64,000 nt of DNA from Amycolatopsis iheyensis (GTDB lineage Bacteria; Actinomycetota; Actinomycetes; Mycobacteriales; Pseudonocardiaceae). The first letter of the stretch is position 1, and each line of letters begins with the position of its first letter. Of the stretch, positions 7,284 through 16,897 are shown one piece after another. The position numbers and the translations under genes are program-made. The notes beneath the pieces were generated by a model that did no database searches, was not told where the DNA came from, and saw only the letters and a program-made list of their open reading frames with translations. The stretch spans positions 1 through 64,000 of the forward strand of contig NZ_JAMXQV010000034.1 of NCBI RefSeq assembly GCF_024703995.1, read 5' to 3'.

Positions 7284-7745
7284 GTGACCCGACCCGCGAA
7301 GCGGCGACTGCCGACCACCGAGGAACTGCGCGTTTGGCGCGGGTTCATCGAGACTGCCGAAGCGCTGCGTGCCGAGCTGGGCTCGCGGTTGCAGGCGGAC
7401 TGTGGGCTGTCGCCGGGGGACTACTCGGTGCTGCTCGCGCTCAGCGAGGCTGACGGGCAACGGCTGCGTTCGTCGCAGCTCGCCGAGGGTGTCGGGTGGG
7501 AACGCAGCCGGCTCTCGCACCACCTCGGCCGGATGGAGCGGCGGGGTCTCGTCCGGCGGGAAGAGTGCCTGACGGACAACCGGGGCGCCGAGGTCGTGCT
7601 CACGGCCGAGGGGGCGACGGCGTTCCGTGGCGCCACGGTCCCGCACCTGACGGCGGTGCGTGAGCTGTTCGTCGACGCGTTGACCCCGGAGCAGCTCGCC
7701 GCGGCGGGTGAGATCGCGGCAGCGCTGCGCGCCCAGCTGAAATGA
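7284..7745 (+). CDS. MarR-family transcriptional regulator
   Basis: A 153-residue regulator: a winged helix (LRSSQLAEGVGWERSRLSHH, then LGRMERRGLVRREEC and wing residues DNRGAEVVLTAEG) flanked by dimerisation helices. The GTG start at 7284 is preferred to the upstream TTG because AGGAGG sits at 7274-7279. MarR proteins respond to phenolics or oxidants. The perfect inverted repeat upstream implies autoregulation and control of the divergent flavin oxidoreductase pair. Confidence 0.87.
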   Translation: MTRPAKRRLPTTEELRVWRGFIETAEALRAELGSRLQADCGLSPGDYSVLLALSEADGQRLRSSQLAEGVGWERSRLSHHLGRMERRGLVRREECLTDNRGAEVVLTAEGATAFRGATVPHLTAVRELFVDALTPEQLAAAGEIAAALRAQLK

Positions 7746-7836
7746 AACGTAACAACACGGTATTGACCGGCTGGTTAGCTGAGTAGTAGCGTCACCGCAC
7801 TGGGTTTTGAAACCTTTTAACGCGCGGAGGGCGTGC

Positions 7837-8562
7837 ATGAAAGTCGCCGTGCTCGTCACCTGCGTCAACGACTCGCTCTTCCCCGACACCGGCAAGGCGG
7901 TCTTCCGGCTGCTGCGCCGCCTCGGCGTCGACGCGGACTTCCCGCAGGCCCAGACCTGCTGCGGCCAGCCGATGGTGAACACCGGCTACCTCGACGAAGC
8001 CGTCCCGGTGGTGCGCGCGTTCGCCGACGCGTTCGCGGGCTACGACCACGTCGTCACGCCGTCCGGCTCGTGCGCGGGTTCGGCCCGCCACCAGCACGGC
8101 ATCGTCGCGCGCCGGGCCGGTGAGCCGCGGCTGGCCGAGACCGGGCCCAAGGTCCACGAGCTGAGCGAGTTCCTCGTCGACGTGCTCGGCGTGACCGACG
8201 TCGGCGCCTACTTCCCGCACCGCGTCACCTACCACCCGACCTGCCATTCGCTGCGCATGCTCGGCGTCGCCGACAAGCCGCTGCGGCTGCTGCGCGCGGT
8301 CCGCGGGCTCGACCTCGTCGAGCTGCCCGCCGCCGAGGAGTGCTGCGGCTTCGGCGGCACCTTCGCGGTGAAGAACGCCGAGACGTCGACCGCGATGGGC
8401 GCGGACAAGGCGCGGCACGTCCGGGAAACCGGCGCGGAGGTGCTGGTCGCGGGCGACAACTCGTGCCTGCTGCACGTCGGCGGCCTGTTGTCGCGGCAGC
8501 GGGCCGGCGTCCGCGTGCTGCACCTGGCCGACGTGCTGGCCTCGACCGAGGAGGACGCGTGA
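7837..8562 (+). CDS. lutA: L-lactate utilisation protein LutA (Fe-S oxidoreductase subunit)
   Basis: A 241-residue protein with two CCG repeats typical of LutA/LldE: QTCCGQPMVNTGY (about 46-58) and EECCGFGGTF (about 168-177). Such CCG domains bind a non-cubane Fe-S cluster in heterodisulfide-reductase-type enzymes. With LutB and LutC it converts L-lactate to pyruvate in the cytoplasm. The ATG at 7837 follows GCGGAGG. The upstream gap (7746-7836) holds the promoter; TTGACC at about 7764 is a possible -35. The 3' end overlaps lutB by GTGA. Confidence 0.92.
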   Translation: MKVAVLVTCVNDSLFPDTGKAVFRLLRRLGVDADFPQAQTCCGQPMVNTGYLDEAVPVVRAFADAFAGYDHVVTPSGSCAGSARHQHGIVARRAGEPRLAETGPKVHELSEFLVDVLGVTDVGAYFPHRVTYHPTCHSLRMLGVADKPLRLLRAVRGLDLVELPAAEECCGFGGTFAVKNAETSTAMGADKARHVRETGAEVLVAGDNSCLLHVGGLLSRQRAGVRVLHLADVLASTEEDA

Positions 8563-9998
8563 GCGCGACGTTCGTCGGCATGCCGGCGTTTCCGGCCGCG
8601 GCGCGGGAAGCGCTCGCCGACACCCAGCTGCGCCGCAACCTCGCCCACGCCACCGGCACGATCCGCGCCAAGCGCGCGGCCGTCGTCGGGGAAGTGGCCG
8701 AGTGGGAGGAGCTGAGGCTCGCCGGCGCCGCCATCAAGGACAACGCGCTGCGGCGCCTCGACGAGCACCTGCTGACGCTGGAAGCCGCGCTCGAGGCGCG
8801 GGGGGCGACCGTGCACTGGGCGCGGGACGCGCGCGAGGCCTGCGAGATCGTCGCCAGGATCGCGAAGGACCACGACGTCGACGAGGTCGTCAAGGTCAAG
8901 TCGATGGTGACGCAGGAGATCGGCCTCAACGAGGCGCTCGCCGAACACGGCGTCACGGCCTGGGAAACCGACCTCGCCGAGCTCATCGTGCAGCTCGGCG
9001 ACGACCTGCCGAGCCACATCCTGGTGCCGGCGATCCACCGCAACCGCGCGGAGATCCGGGAGCTCTTCCGCCGGGCGATGAGCGGGGCGCCCGCGGACCT
9101 GACCGACGACCCGGCCGAGCTCGCCTCCGCCGCCCGCGAGCACCTGCGGGAGAAGTTCCTGCGCGCGAAGATGGCCGTCTCGGGCGCGAACTTCGCCGTC
9201 GCCGAGAGCGGCACCCTCGTGGTCGTCGAGTCCGAGGGCAACGGCCGCATGTGCCTGACCCTGCCCGAGGTGCTCGTTTCCGTGGTGGGCATCGAAAAGG
9301 TCGTGCCGGCCTGGGCCGACCTCGACGTCTTCCTGCAGCTCCTGCCGCGCTCCAGCACGGGGGAGCGGATGAACCCGTACACCTCGACGTGGTCGGGTGT
9401 CACCCCCGGCGACGGGCCTCAGGAGATGCACGTCGTCCTGCTCGACAACGGCCGCACCCGCGCGCTCGCCGACGAGGTCGGCCGCCAGGCGCTGCGCTGC
9501 ATCCGCTGCTCGGCGTGCCTCAACGTCTGCCCGGTCTACGAGCGGACCGGCGGCCACGCCTACGGTTCCGTGTACCCGGGACCGATCGGCGCGATCCTCA
9601 ACCCGCTGCTCAAGGGCGTCGGCGTCGACGAGCAGACCGACTCGCTGCCCTACGCCTCGAGCCTGTGCGGCGCCTGCTTCGAGGCGTGCCCGGTGCGCAT
9701 CGACATCCCCGACGTGCTGGTGCACCTGCGTGCCCAGGTGGTCGACGCGCACCGCGGCGGCCCGCCGAAACCCGAGGCGGTGGCGATGAAAACGGCGTCC
9801 TGGGTGCTGTCGGACGCCCGTCGGCTCGGCCTCGCCGAACGCGGCCTGGGCCTCGCGCACCGGCTCGGCCGCCGCGTGCTGCCCGGCGGCCGGCGCGGGC
9901 TGTCCCGGCTGCCGTGGCCCGGTTCACTGTGGACGAACGCGCGAGACCTGCCGGCCCCGCCACGCGAGTCGTTCCGCGCCTGGTGGCGGCGGCGATGA
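8559..9998 (+). CDS. lutB: L-lactate utilisation iron-sulfur protein LutB
   Basis: A 479-residue subunit. The N-terminal LUD domain (about 60-290) is followed by ferredoxin-type motifs: CIRCSACLNVCP (cysteines 314, 317, 320, 324) and CGACFEACP (370, 373, 377), and a C-terminal LutB-specific tail. Length matches B. subtilis LutB. The GTG start overlaps the lutA stop and the stop overlaps the lutC ATG, so all three subunits are translationally coupled. No LutR/GntR-type regulator lies in this window. Confidence 0.93.
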   Translation: MSATFVGMPAFPAAAREALADTQLRRNLAHATGTIRAKRAAVVGEVAEWEELRLAGAAIKDNALRRLDEHLLTLEAALEARGATVHWARDAREACEIVARIAKDHDVDEVVKVKSMVTQEIGLNEALAEHGVTAWETDLAELIVQLGDDLPSHILVPAIHRNRAEIRELFRRAMSGAPADLTDDPAELASAAREHLREKFLRAKMAVSGANFAVAESGTLVVVESEGNGRMCLTLPEVLVSVVGIEKVVPAWADLDVFLQLLPRSSTGERMNPYTSTWSGVTPGDGPQEMHVVLLDNGRTRALADEVGRQALRCIRCSACLNVCPVYERTGGHAYGSVYPGPIGAILNPLLKGVGVDEQTDSLPYASSLCGACFEACPVRIDIPDVLVHLRAQVVDAHRGGPPKPEAVAMKTASWVLSDARRLGLAERGLGLAHRLGRRVLPGGRRGLSRLPWPGSLWTNARDLPAPPRESFRAWWRRR

Positions 9999-10591
9999 CG
10001 GCCCGCGAGGAGATCCTGGCGGCGGTCCGCGGCGCACTGCGGGACGCGGACCGCGCGGAGGCGGAGGTCGCCCGTGGGTACCGCGCCGCCGCGGTGGGCG
10101 ACGTCGAGCTGTTCGCCGAGCGCGTGGTCGACTACCGCGCCTCGCTCACCCGCTGCACGGCCGCCGAGACGCCGGCGGCGATCCGGTCGGCACTGGGCCC
10201 GGCCCGGAACGTCCTGGTGCCCGAAGGGTTCCCGTACGACATCGGCGTGGCTCCCTCGCCGGCCGACCCGACGGAGTTCGACGCGGTCGTCACCACGGCC
10301 GCGCTGGGCATCGCGACGACCGGCACCCTGGTCCTCGACCACGGCCCCGGCCAGGGACGGCGCGCGCTGAGCCTGGTCCCGGACGTGCACGTGTGCGTGC
10401 TGCGCGAAGACCGCGTCGTGGCCGGTGTGCCGGAGGCGGTGGCCGCGCTCGACCCGGCGCGGCCGCAGACATGGATCAGCGGGCCGAGCGCCACCAGCGA
10501 CATCGAGCTGACCCGGGTGGAAGGCGTGCACGGGCCGCGGACCCTGCACGTCGTGGTGGTCGCGGACTCACCCGATGTGAAGGTGGGCTAG
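9995..10591 (+). CDS. lutC: L-lactate utilisation protein LutC
   Basis: A 198-residue LUD-domain protein, third subunit of the LutABC L-lactate oxidation complex. Recognisable parts are RNVLVPEGFPYDIG, TTAALGIATTGTLVLDHG and the end SDIELTRVEGVHGPRTLHV, the latter strongly conserved. The ATG overlaps the lutB TGA. Its last 24 bp overlap the convergent AfsR-like gene, leaving no room for an intergenic terminator. Confidence 0.92.
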   Translation: MTAREEILAAVRGALRDADRAEAEVARGYRAAAVGDVELFAERVVDYRASLTRCTAAETPAAIRSALGPARNVLVPEGFPYDIGVAPSPADPTEFDAVVTTAALGIATTGTLVLDHGPGQGRRALSLVPDVHVCVLREDRVVAGVPEAVAALDPARPQTWISGPSATSDIELTRVEGVHGPRTLHVVVVADSPDVKVG

Positions 10592-13342
10592 GCCGCTCAG
10601 CCGGCCGCGGGCCCGCTCGGCGTCGGCGGCGCGGTGCTGGGCCAGGTACAGCGCGAGCGCCTGGCGCCACATCGCGCGGGCCTGCCGGTGGTGGCCGAAA
10701 GCCACGTATGAGGACGCGAGGTCGTCCAGGGTGGTGGCTTCCTCGTCGGCGTTGCCGATGGCGCGGAACAGGGTGAGGGCGAGCTGGTAGAAGGTGATCG
10801 CGTCGGCGGGCCGGCCGCTCTGGTGGGCGACGTGGCCCAGGCTGTGCAGGGCGACCGCCTCGCCTTCGCGGTCGTGGTGCTCCCGGTGCAGGGCGAGCGC
10901 GGCCTCGCAGTGGGTCCGGCCCGCGTCGTGGTCGCCGAGCAGTGACGAGTACCAGCCCACCTGGTTGTGCGCGTCGGCCGCGCCCGCCGGGTTTCCCAGG
11001 CCCTTCAACAGGTTCAGCGCGTGGACGGCGTGGTAACGCGCCCGCCGGAGGTCGCCGGTCTTCGCCCACACCTGGGCCAGGTTGCGGTGGGTGTGGGCCT
11101 GCTCGTGGCCGTCGCGGGTGCGTTCGGTCAGCGCCAGCGCCTGGTGCAGGTGGCCGAGCGCCTCGGCGGGCCGGTCCAGCCAGATGCAGGTGCGCCCGGC
11201 GTTGCGGTAGGCCTGGGCCTGGGCGGCGGTGTCCCCGAGCCGGTCGGCCGCGGTCTTCGCCAGCTGCCAGGCTTCGAAGTCGTCGTCGAAGAGGCCGCGC
11301 CGGGTGTGGAACGTCGTCAGCGTCCAGGCCAGCTGCCAGGTCGCCGCGTGCCACCCCCGCGCGCTCGCGGCCCGCTGGATCGCCAGCAGACAGCGGTGTT
11401 CGCCGTCGAACCAGGCCAGCGCGTCCGGGTACCCGGTGAGCGGGCGGAGCGCGTGCCCGGGCGCCGGGGCGGTGAGCTCGATCGGCGGGCGCTGCGGGTA
11501 CAGCAGCCGCTCGGCGGCGTAGGCGGTGTGCAGTGCGAAGCCGACGAGCCGGCGCAGCGCGGCCACCCGCTCGGCGTCGGCCAGGTCTGCCTCGGCGCAC
11601 GCGGCGGCGTACCGGCGGACGAGGTCGTGCATGCGGTAGCGGCCGTGCTGGTCGCGGGTCACGAGCGACGCCTGTTCGAGGCTCCGCAGCACGGCGCGCG
11701 CCTGCCGCGGCGGCAATCCGGTGAGGCCGGCCGCGGCCTCGGCGCCGATGTCCGGGCCGGGTGCGATGCCCAGCAGGGCGAACACCCGCGCCTCCTCCTT
11801 GTCGAGGCCGCGGTAGGACCACGACAGGACCGCGGACAGGTCCGCCGCCGGGTCGCCGTCGGTCAGCGCGGCCAGCCCCGCCTCGCGCAGCTCGGCGGCC
11901 GGCCGGGCCAGCGGGAGGTCCGGGTCGGCGAGCGCGCGCCCGGCGACGATGCTCAGCGCCAGCGGGAACCCACCGCAGCGGGCCAGCAGTTCCGCCACCG
12001 CCTCGGGCTCGGCCGCGACGCGCTCGGCGCCGAGCCGGGCGACGAGCAGCGCGCGGGCTTCGGCGTCGGTGATCACGCCGAGCGCCAGCGGGTGCGCGCC
12101 GTGCCCGGCGATCAGGCCGGTCAGCCGCCGTCGGCTGGTCACCAGCACGGTGCAGCCGGGGCTGCCCGGCAGCAGCGGCGCGACCTGCTCGGTGTCGGCG
12201 GCGTTGTCGAGCACGATCAGCAAGCGCTTTCCCGCGGCCAGGCTGCGCAGCAGGGCGCTCTGGGCGTGCGGCTCGACCGGGATGTCCGGCGGCGCGACGC
12301 CGAACGCGTCGATCAGGCCGCGGACGGCGGCGCCGGCGGGCAGCGGCCGACCGGCCGGGCTGAAGCCGCGCAGGTCCACGAACAGCTGCCCGTCGGGGAA
12401 GCGGTCGAGGTGCTCGTGCGCCCAGTGCAGGGCGAGCCAGGTCTTGCCGATGCCGCCCGGTCCGGCCAGCGCCGCGATGGCCACCCCGGCGCCCGCGTCG
12501 AGGACGTCGGTGAGGGTTTCGAGGTCGCGTGCCCGGCCGGTGAACAGCGGTGGCGGCGCCGGCAGCTGCCGGGGCCGGGGCGCCACCCGGGCGGCCGGAC
12601 GGGCCGGACCCGGTTCCGCGCCGAGGATCCGCTGGTGCACCTCCCGCAGCTGCGGGCCGGGTTCCGCGCCGAGCTCCTCGACCAGCCGGGTGCGGACGCG
12701 CCGGTAGTGCTCGAGGGCGTCGGCGGGGCGCCCGGCCGCGGCCAGGCTCAGCAGGTACTGGCCGGCGACCCGCTCGTCGAGCGGGTGTTCGGCGACCCGC
12801 GCGGCGAGGTCGGCCACCAGGCTTTCGCCGCGGCCGAGCCGCAGCAGGACCTCGGTGAGGTCGCAGTCCGCGCTCAGCCGGTCCAGGCGCAGGCGGTCGC
12901 GTTCGGCCGTGGCCCAAGGGCCGTCGACGCCGGTCAGCGCGTCGCCGCGCCACAACCCGAGCGCCTGCTCGAGGAGCTCGGTCGCCTGGCGGTCGCCGGT
13001 GGCCGGGAGCCGGGCCCGCTCGCGCAGGTCGTGGAAGCGGTGGAGGTCGATCGCGTCGCCGGGCGCGGTCAGGCAGTAGCCGCCCGGACGGCGGTCGATG
13101 CCCGCGGATTCCGTGGCCGGCAGCACCTTGCGCAGCCGCGAAAGGTAGTTCAGCAGGGTCTGGCGGGCGCGAAGCGGAAACCGGTCGCCCCAGACCCGTT
13201 CGGTCAGCCGGTCGATCGAGACGACGCGGTTGGCGTCGAGGGCCAGCGCGGCCAGCACGCACCGCTGCCGGGCCGGGCCCAGCTCGACCGCCCGCCCGTC
13301 GACGAGCACGGAAACTTCCCCCAGCAAACGGATTTCCAGCAC
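10568..13342 (-). CDS. AfsR/SARP-type regulator: BTAD + NB-ARC + TPR
   Basis: A 924-residue STAND regulator. The N-terminal OmpR-type winged helix (about 1-95) and bacterial transcriptional activation domain (about 100-255) identify the SARP family. The NTPase part has Walker A LAGPGGIGKTWLALHWAHE and Walker B RLLIVLDNAAD, then a winged region (RMHDLVRRYAAACAE). The C-terminal third is tetratricopeptide repeats (for example AHTHRNLAQVWAKTGDLRRA). Such proteins activate secondary metabolism or stress genes. No biosynthetic cluster is adjacent. The GTG start follows GGGGGTGG. It is convergent with lutABC with a 24-bp overlap; a functional link is not shown. Confidence 0.9.
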   Translation of the reverse strand: MLEIRLLGEVSVLVDGRAVELGPARQRCVLAALALDANRVVSIDRLTERVWGDRFPLRARQTLLNYLSRLRKVLPATESAGIDRRPGGYCLTAPGDAIDLHRFHDLRERARLPATGDRQATELLEQALGLWRGDALTGVDGPWATAERDRLRLDRLSADCDLTEVLLRLGRGESLVADLAARVAEHPLDERVAGQYLLSLAAAGRPADALEHYRRVRTRLVEELGAEPGPQLREVHQRILGAEPGPARPAARVAPRPRQLPAPPPLFTGRARDLETLTDVLDAGAGVAIAALAGPGGIGKTWLALHWAHEHLDRFPDGQLFVDLRGFSPAGRPLPAGAAVRGLIDAFGVAPPDIPVEPHAQSALLRSLAAGKRLLIVLDNAADTEQVAPLLPGSPGCTVLVTSRRRLTGLIAGHGAHPLALGVITDAEARALLVARLGAERVAAEPEAVAELLARCGGFPLALSIVAGRALADPDLPLARPAAELREAGLAALTDGDPAADLSAVLSWSYRGLDKEEARVFALLGIAPGPDIGAEAAAGLTGLPPRQARAVLRSLEQASLVTRDQHGRYRMHDLVRRYAAACAEADLADAERVAALRRLVGFALHTAYAAERLLYPQRPPIELTAPAPGHALRPLTGYPDALAWFDGEHRCLLAIQRAASARGWHAATWQLAWTLTTFHTRRGLFDDDFEAWQLAKTAADRLGDTAAQAQAYRNAGRTCIWLDRPAEALGHLHQALALTERTRDGHEQAHTHRNLAQVWAKTGDLRRARYHAVHALNLLKGLGNPAGAADAHNQVGWYSSLLGDHDAGRTHCEAALALHREHHDREGEAVALHSLGHVAHQSGRPADAITFYQLALTLFRAIGNADEEATTLDDLASSYVAFGHHRQARAMWRQALALYLAQHRAADAERARGRLSGLAHLHIG

Positions 13343-13583
13343 TTCGCCACCCCCTGTGACGTCCCCTGGTGAGCATCAATACCCCGGACGAACGGGTGGT
13401 GGGGCGATTTGTGCGGATTTCACACGATCGGCGGCGCGCGACCGTCCCCTGTGGACACGGCCGGGCGCGGGCTACAGATGTCGTCCCGGCCGGCCCGGAT
13501 CCGCGACGCCGGTCGGCTGCGCCCGCCCGGGCGTCGCGCCGACACTGGAGCCCGCGCAAGGTTCGCTCGAGGAAGGGCACAGC
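13343..13583. other. Divergent intergenic region, no gene seen
   Basis: This 241-bp gap separates the AfsR-like gene from the FAD oxidoreductase. It should hold both promoters. The most AT-rich piece is GCGATTTGTGCGGATTTCACA near 13405-13425. GAGGAAGG before 13584 is the ribosome-binding site of the oxidoreductase. I see no convincing small gene or structured RNA. Confidence 0.4.
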
Positions 13584-14867
13584 ATGGGTACGGACGTGGT
13601 CGTGATCGGCGCCGGGGTGATCGGGGCGTCGATCGCGCTCGAGCTCGCGCGGGCGGGGCGCCGGGTGGTCGTGCTCGAGCGCGCGCCCGGGGCCGGGCAG
13701 GGGTCGACGTCGGCGTCGAGCGCGGTGGTGCGGTTCAACTTCTCGACCACCGCCGGGGTGGCGACGGCCTGGGAGGCGCACTTCGGCTGGCTCGACTGGG
13801 CCGGCCACCTCGGCCACGACGTCGGCGACCTCGCCGTGTTCCGCAAGAGCGGCCTGGTCATGCTCGACGTCGACGCGGCGCCGCGGGCGTCGTGGCTGCC
13901 GCTGTTCGACGAAATCGGCGTCCCGTACGAGGAATGGGACGCCACGACGCTGGCGGAGCGCGTGCCGGGCATCGACGTCGGCCGCTACTGGCCGCCGAAG
14001 CGGCTCGACGACGAGGAGTTCTGGGCGGACGCCCGCCGCCGGCTCGGCGGGGTGTACACGCCGGACGCGGGGTACGTGTCGGATCCGGGCCTCGCGGCGG
14101 TGAACCTGGCGGCCGCCGCGGCCGCGCACGGGGCGGAGCTCCGGTTCCGCAGCACGGTGACGGCGGTGGAGAAGTCCGGCGGCCACGTGACGGTGGTGCG
14201 CCTGGCCGACGGCTCGCGGATCCCGTGCGGCGCGGTCGTGAACGCGGCGGGCCCGTGGTCGGGCGCGCTGAACCGGCTGGCGGGGGTGGGGTCGGACTTC
14301 ACGGTGGGCGTCCGCCCGATGCGGCAGGAGGTCGCGCACGTGCCGGTGCGCGGCGGTTATGCGGGACCGGCGGTGGCGGACATGGACCTCGGCACGTACT
14401 TCCGCGGCGAAGTCGGCGGCGACCTGCTGGTGGGCGGCACGGAACCGGCGTGCGACCCCGTGGAGTGGACGGAGGACCCGGACACGGTGGACATCCACCC
14501 GACGGCGGCGGTCTTCGAAGCCCAGGTGACGCGCGCGGCCCGGCGCCTCCCGGACCTCGAGGTGCCGAACCGAGCCCGCGGGGTGGTGGGGGTGTACGAC
14601 GTGGCCGACGACTGGACCCCGATCTACGACCGGACGGATCTGGGCGGTTTCTACGTGGCGATCGGCACGAGCGGCAACCAGTTCAAGAACGCCCCGGTGG
14701 TGGGCCGGCTGATGGCGGAACTGATCGCCCGGGTGGAGAGCGGGGTGGATCATGACGCTTCGCCGGTGCGGTTCCGGGCGCCGCGGACGGGGTTGGAGAT
14801 CGATCTGGGCGCGTTTTCCCGGAAGCGGCCGCGGAATGCGGCCAGCTCGGGGACGGTGATGGGCTGA
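13584..14867 (+). CDS. FAD-dependent oxidoreductase, DAO family (amine/amino-acid oxidase-like)
   Basis: A 427-residue flavoprotein. The N-terminus VVVIGAGVIGASIALELARAG followed by VVVLE is the FAD-binding GxGxxG...E motif. A late GFYVAIGTSGNQFKNAPVVG matches the second FAD contact of the DAO family (sarcosine oxidase, glycine oxidase). Such enzymes oxidise secondary amines or amino acids and release H2O2. The substrate is unknown. It appears monocistronic. Its end is 8 bp from the convergent GAF-LuxR gene. Confidence 0.85.
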   Translation: MGTDVVVIGAGVIGASIALELARAGRRVVVLERAPGAGQGSTSASSAVVRFNFSTTAGVATAWEAHFGWLDWAGHLGHDVGDLAVFRKSGLVMLDVDAAPRASWLPLFDEIGVPYEEWDATTLAERVPGIDVGRYWPPKRLDDEEFWADARRRLGGVYTPDAGYVSDPGLAAVNLAAAAAAHGAELRFRSTVTAVEKSGGHVTVVRLADGSRIPCGAVVNAAGPWSGALNRLAGVGSDFTVGVRPMRQEVAHVPVRGGYAGPAVADMDLGTYFRGEVGGDLLVGGTEPACDPVEWTEDPDTVDIHPTAAVFEAQVTRAARRLPDLEVPNRARGVVGVYDVADDWTPIYDRTDLGGFYVAIGTSGNQFKNAPVVGRLMAELIARVESGVDHDASPVRFRAPRTGLEIDLGAFSRKRPRNAASSGTVMG

Positions 14868-14875
14868 GCGGTCCG

Positions 14876-15853
14876 TCAGCGGGCCAGGTGCTTCCGGACA
14901 TCGTCGGCGACGGTGGTGCGGCTGCTCATCTCGTACTTCGCCAGGATGTTGCGGACGTGCGTTTTCACCGTGTGCAGGCTGATGCCCAGCTCGCGGCCGA
15001 TCCGCTCGTTCGGCAAGTTGCTGCTCAGCAGCACCGCGACCCCCTGCTCGGCCGCCGTCAGGGAACGGAAGCGTTCCTCCGGTCCGTTGTCGATGTTCAG
15101 CGTCAGCTCCACCAGGTCCGACTGGAGCTGCTGGCAGTCGGTGACGATGCGCTGCAGTGCCTCGCGCAGGGCGGGTGCGTCCGGCAGCTCGAGCGCCGCC
15201 TGGGCGCGCTGGCGGACGTCGGCCACCCGGGACGACAGGAGCTCGACGATGTGGTCCGCCGTGACCAGCTGGGGTGCGTCCTCGACGTCGGCCGGGAGGC
15301 GGCGCAGGGCGTCGACGTCGTCCGCTTCCGTCGTGAGCACGCGGGACACCAGGTCGGCCAGCCATTCGAACGCGCGCACCGAATTGTCGTCGAACGTGTC
15401 CGGGCGGTAGCTCTGCATGGACATCATCCCGAACACGCGGCCGCGGCGGAACAGCGGCGTGGTGACCGCGTCCGCCGACGCGCGGCTCGTGTCGCCCGAG
15501 GCCACGCCCGCGTTGAGGGCCGCGCCGTTGTCGTACTGCATGCGGTACGTCTGGCGGTGCTTCAGCAGCCACGCCGCCTGGCCGTGCGGCCCGTAGATGT
15601 GGGACGCCGGGTCGGTGTACATGCCGCCGTCGTAGCCGTACGGGTAGCGGACCCGGTTCGCGCCGTGGAAGAAGCCGATGTAGAAGTGGTCCAGCGGCAC
15701 GATCTTGCTCATCACCGCGCGGGCGTAGTCGTAGAGGCCGTAGTGGTCGCCGCGGTAGTTGGCGTCGATCTTGTGGAACGCCTCGCGCAGGATCAGCGTC
15801 GTCTCGGCGTCGACCCGAAGCCGGGCCGGCTTGTCCGTCTCTTCCGCGGCCAC
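14876..15853 (-). CDS. GAF domain LuxR-type transcriptional regulator
   Basis: About 325 residues. A GAF-like sensor (about 20-165, with FYIGFFHGANRVRYPYGYD and FRRGRVFGMMSMQSYRPD) is followed by a helical linker and a C-terminal LuxR helix-turn-helix (LTAAEQGVAVLLSSNLPNE, then IGRELGISLHTVKTHVRNI). GAF sensors bind small molecules or sense redox. The start is uncertain: GTG at 15853 begins just before the conserved region, while another GTG at 15934 would add 27 residues; neither has a good ribosome-binding site. Confidence 0.78.
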   Translation of the reverse strand: MAAEETDKPARLRVDAETTLILREAFHKIDANYRGDHYGLYDYARAVMSKIVPLDHFYIGFFHGANRVRYPYGYDGGMYTDPASHIYGPHGQAAWLLKHRQTYRMQYDNGAALNAGVASGDTSRASADAVTTPLFRRGRVFGMMSMQSYRPDTFDDNSVRAFEWLADLVSRVLTTEADDVDALRRLPADVEDAPQLVTADHIVELLSSRVADVRQRAQAALELPDAPALREALQRIVTDCQQLQSDLVELTLNIDNGPEERFRSLTAAEQGVAVLLSSNLPNERIGRELGISLHTVKTHVRNILAKYEMSSRTTVADDVRKHLAR

Positions 15854-15974
15854 GCGGCCATCATCCGGGGCTGAGGCCGCTGGGGCAATCGGGTCGCTCC
15901 GGGAGCGATGGAGCCGCCGCCACCGTGCTGCCACGGTGGACGGCGGAGGGAGGCGTTCCGATGGAAACCCACGC

Positions 15975-16847
15975 CTAAACCAGCTGCTTGACCGGTTCCC
16001 GGGCCCCGGTGCGTTCCGCGCCGACCCCGGCGGCGACGACGAACAGCACGCCCGCCACCGCGCCGGGGTTCGGGACCTGGTGCAGCACCAGGAACCCGAT
16101 CGTCAGGGCGATCGCCGGCTCCAGGCTCATCAGCGTGCCGAACGCCGAGGTGTTCAGCCGCCGCAGTGCGAGCATCTCCAGGCTGAACGGGATCACCGGC
16201 AGCAGCACCGCCAGCCCGAGCCCGGCGAGCAGCAGCTCCCACGTCAGGTGCCCGAACACCGCCGGCCCGGAGACGAGCGTCGCCACGATGCCCGCCACCG
16301 GCATCGACACCGCGAGCCCGCGCACGCCCGCCACCTCGTCGCCGACCCGCTGGGTCAGCAGGATGTAGCACGCCCAGCACACCGCGGACGCCAGCGCGTA
16401 GCCGACGCCCACCAGGTCGGCGCCGCCGCGCCACGGCTCGGTCAGCAGCACCACGCCGACCGCGGCCAGCACGGGCCACAGCCGCTTGCCGCCGCGCCCG
16501 CGGGTGACCGCCACGGTCAGCGGCCCGAGGAACTCCAACGCGCTCGCCGTGCCGAGCGGCAGGCGCTCGACCGCCGCCATGAACAGCATGGTCATCCCCG
16601 CGGTGACCACGCCGAGCCCGCAGCAGGCGAGGAACGTGGCCCGCCGGAACGACGACGGCCGCGGCCGGACCAGGACCAGCAGCAGCACCCCGGCCCACGC
16701 CAGGCGCAGCCAGGCCGCGCCTTCGGGACCGACGCGGTCGAACAGGCCAACGGACACGGCGAGGCCGAGCTGGACGCAGAGCATGGCGGCGACCGCGAAG
16801 GCCGCTCCGGTACGGGTCGAGGAGAGCACGACGCCAGGAAAACCCAT
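15975..16847 (-). CDS. EamA-family exporter (RhtA-like, 10 TM)
   Basis: A 290-residue membrane protein with ten hydrophobic segments in two EamA halves; MTMLFMAAVERLPLGTASAL and LLPVIPFSLEMLALRRL are RhtA-like. Relatives export amino acids (homoserine, threonine) or other metabolites from the cytoplasm. It is divergent from a LysR gene across 50 bp that contain a LysR-type dyad, so it is probably the LysR target. Confidence 0.85.
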   Translation of the reverse strand: MGFPGVVLSSTRTGAAFAVAAMLCVQLGLAVSVGLFDRVGPEGAAWLRLAWAGVLLLVLVRPRPSSFRRATFLACCGLGVVTAGMTMLFMAAVERLPLGTASALEFLGPLTVAVTRGRGGKRLWPVLAAVGVVLLTEPWRGGADLVGVGYALASAVCWACYILLTQRVGDEVAGVRGLAVSMPVAGIVATLVSGPAVFGHLTWELLLAGLGLAVLLPVIPFSLEMLALRRLNTSAFGTLMSLEPAIALTIGFLVLHQVPNPGAVAGVLFVVAAGVGAERTGAREPVKQLV

Positions 16848-16861
16848 CGAGACCGTTCGTG

Positions 16862-16880
16862 TCCACGTGCTGATCGTGGA
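16862..16880. promoter_or_regulatory. LysR-type operator between exporter and LysR genes
   Basis: TCCACG (16862-16867) and CGTGGA (16875-16880) form a perfect 6-bp inverted repeat around 7 bp, a T-N11-A-like LysR box in the divergent gap. Confidence 0.55.
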
Positions 16881-16897
16881 TGTACCGTTCGGGATTT

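Noticed and set aside
7755..7790. A GntR/LldR-type operator (TGACC-N4-GGTTA) before lutA
   Set aside because: Only 4 of 5 arm bases match and no such regulator gene is nearby; too weak to list as a site.
10476..15572. A 1698-codon open frame on the minus strand across the AfsR-like and FAD oxidoreductase genes
   Set aside because: It is an out-of-frame reading of GC-rich genes, full of Arg/Pro/Gly runs, with no domain; the AfsR-like, DAO and GAF-LuxR genes explain the same DNA.
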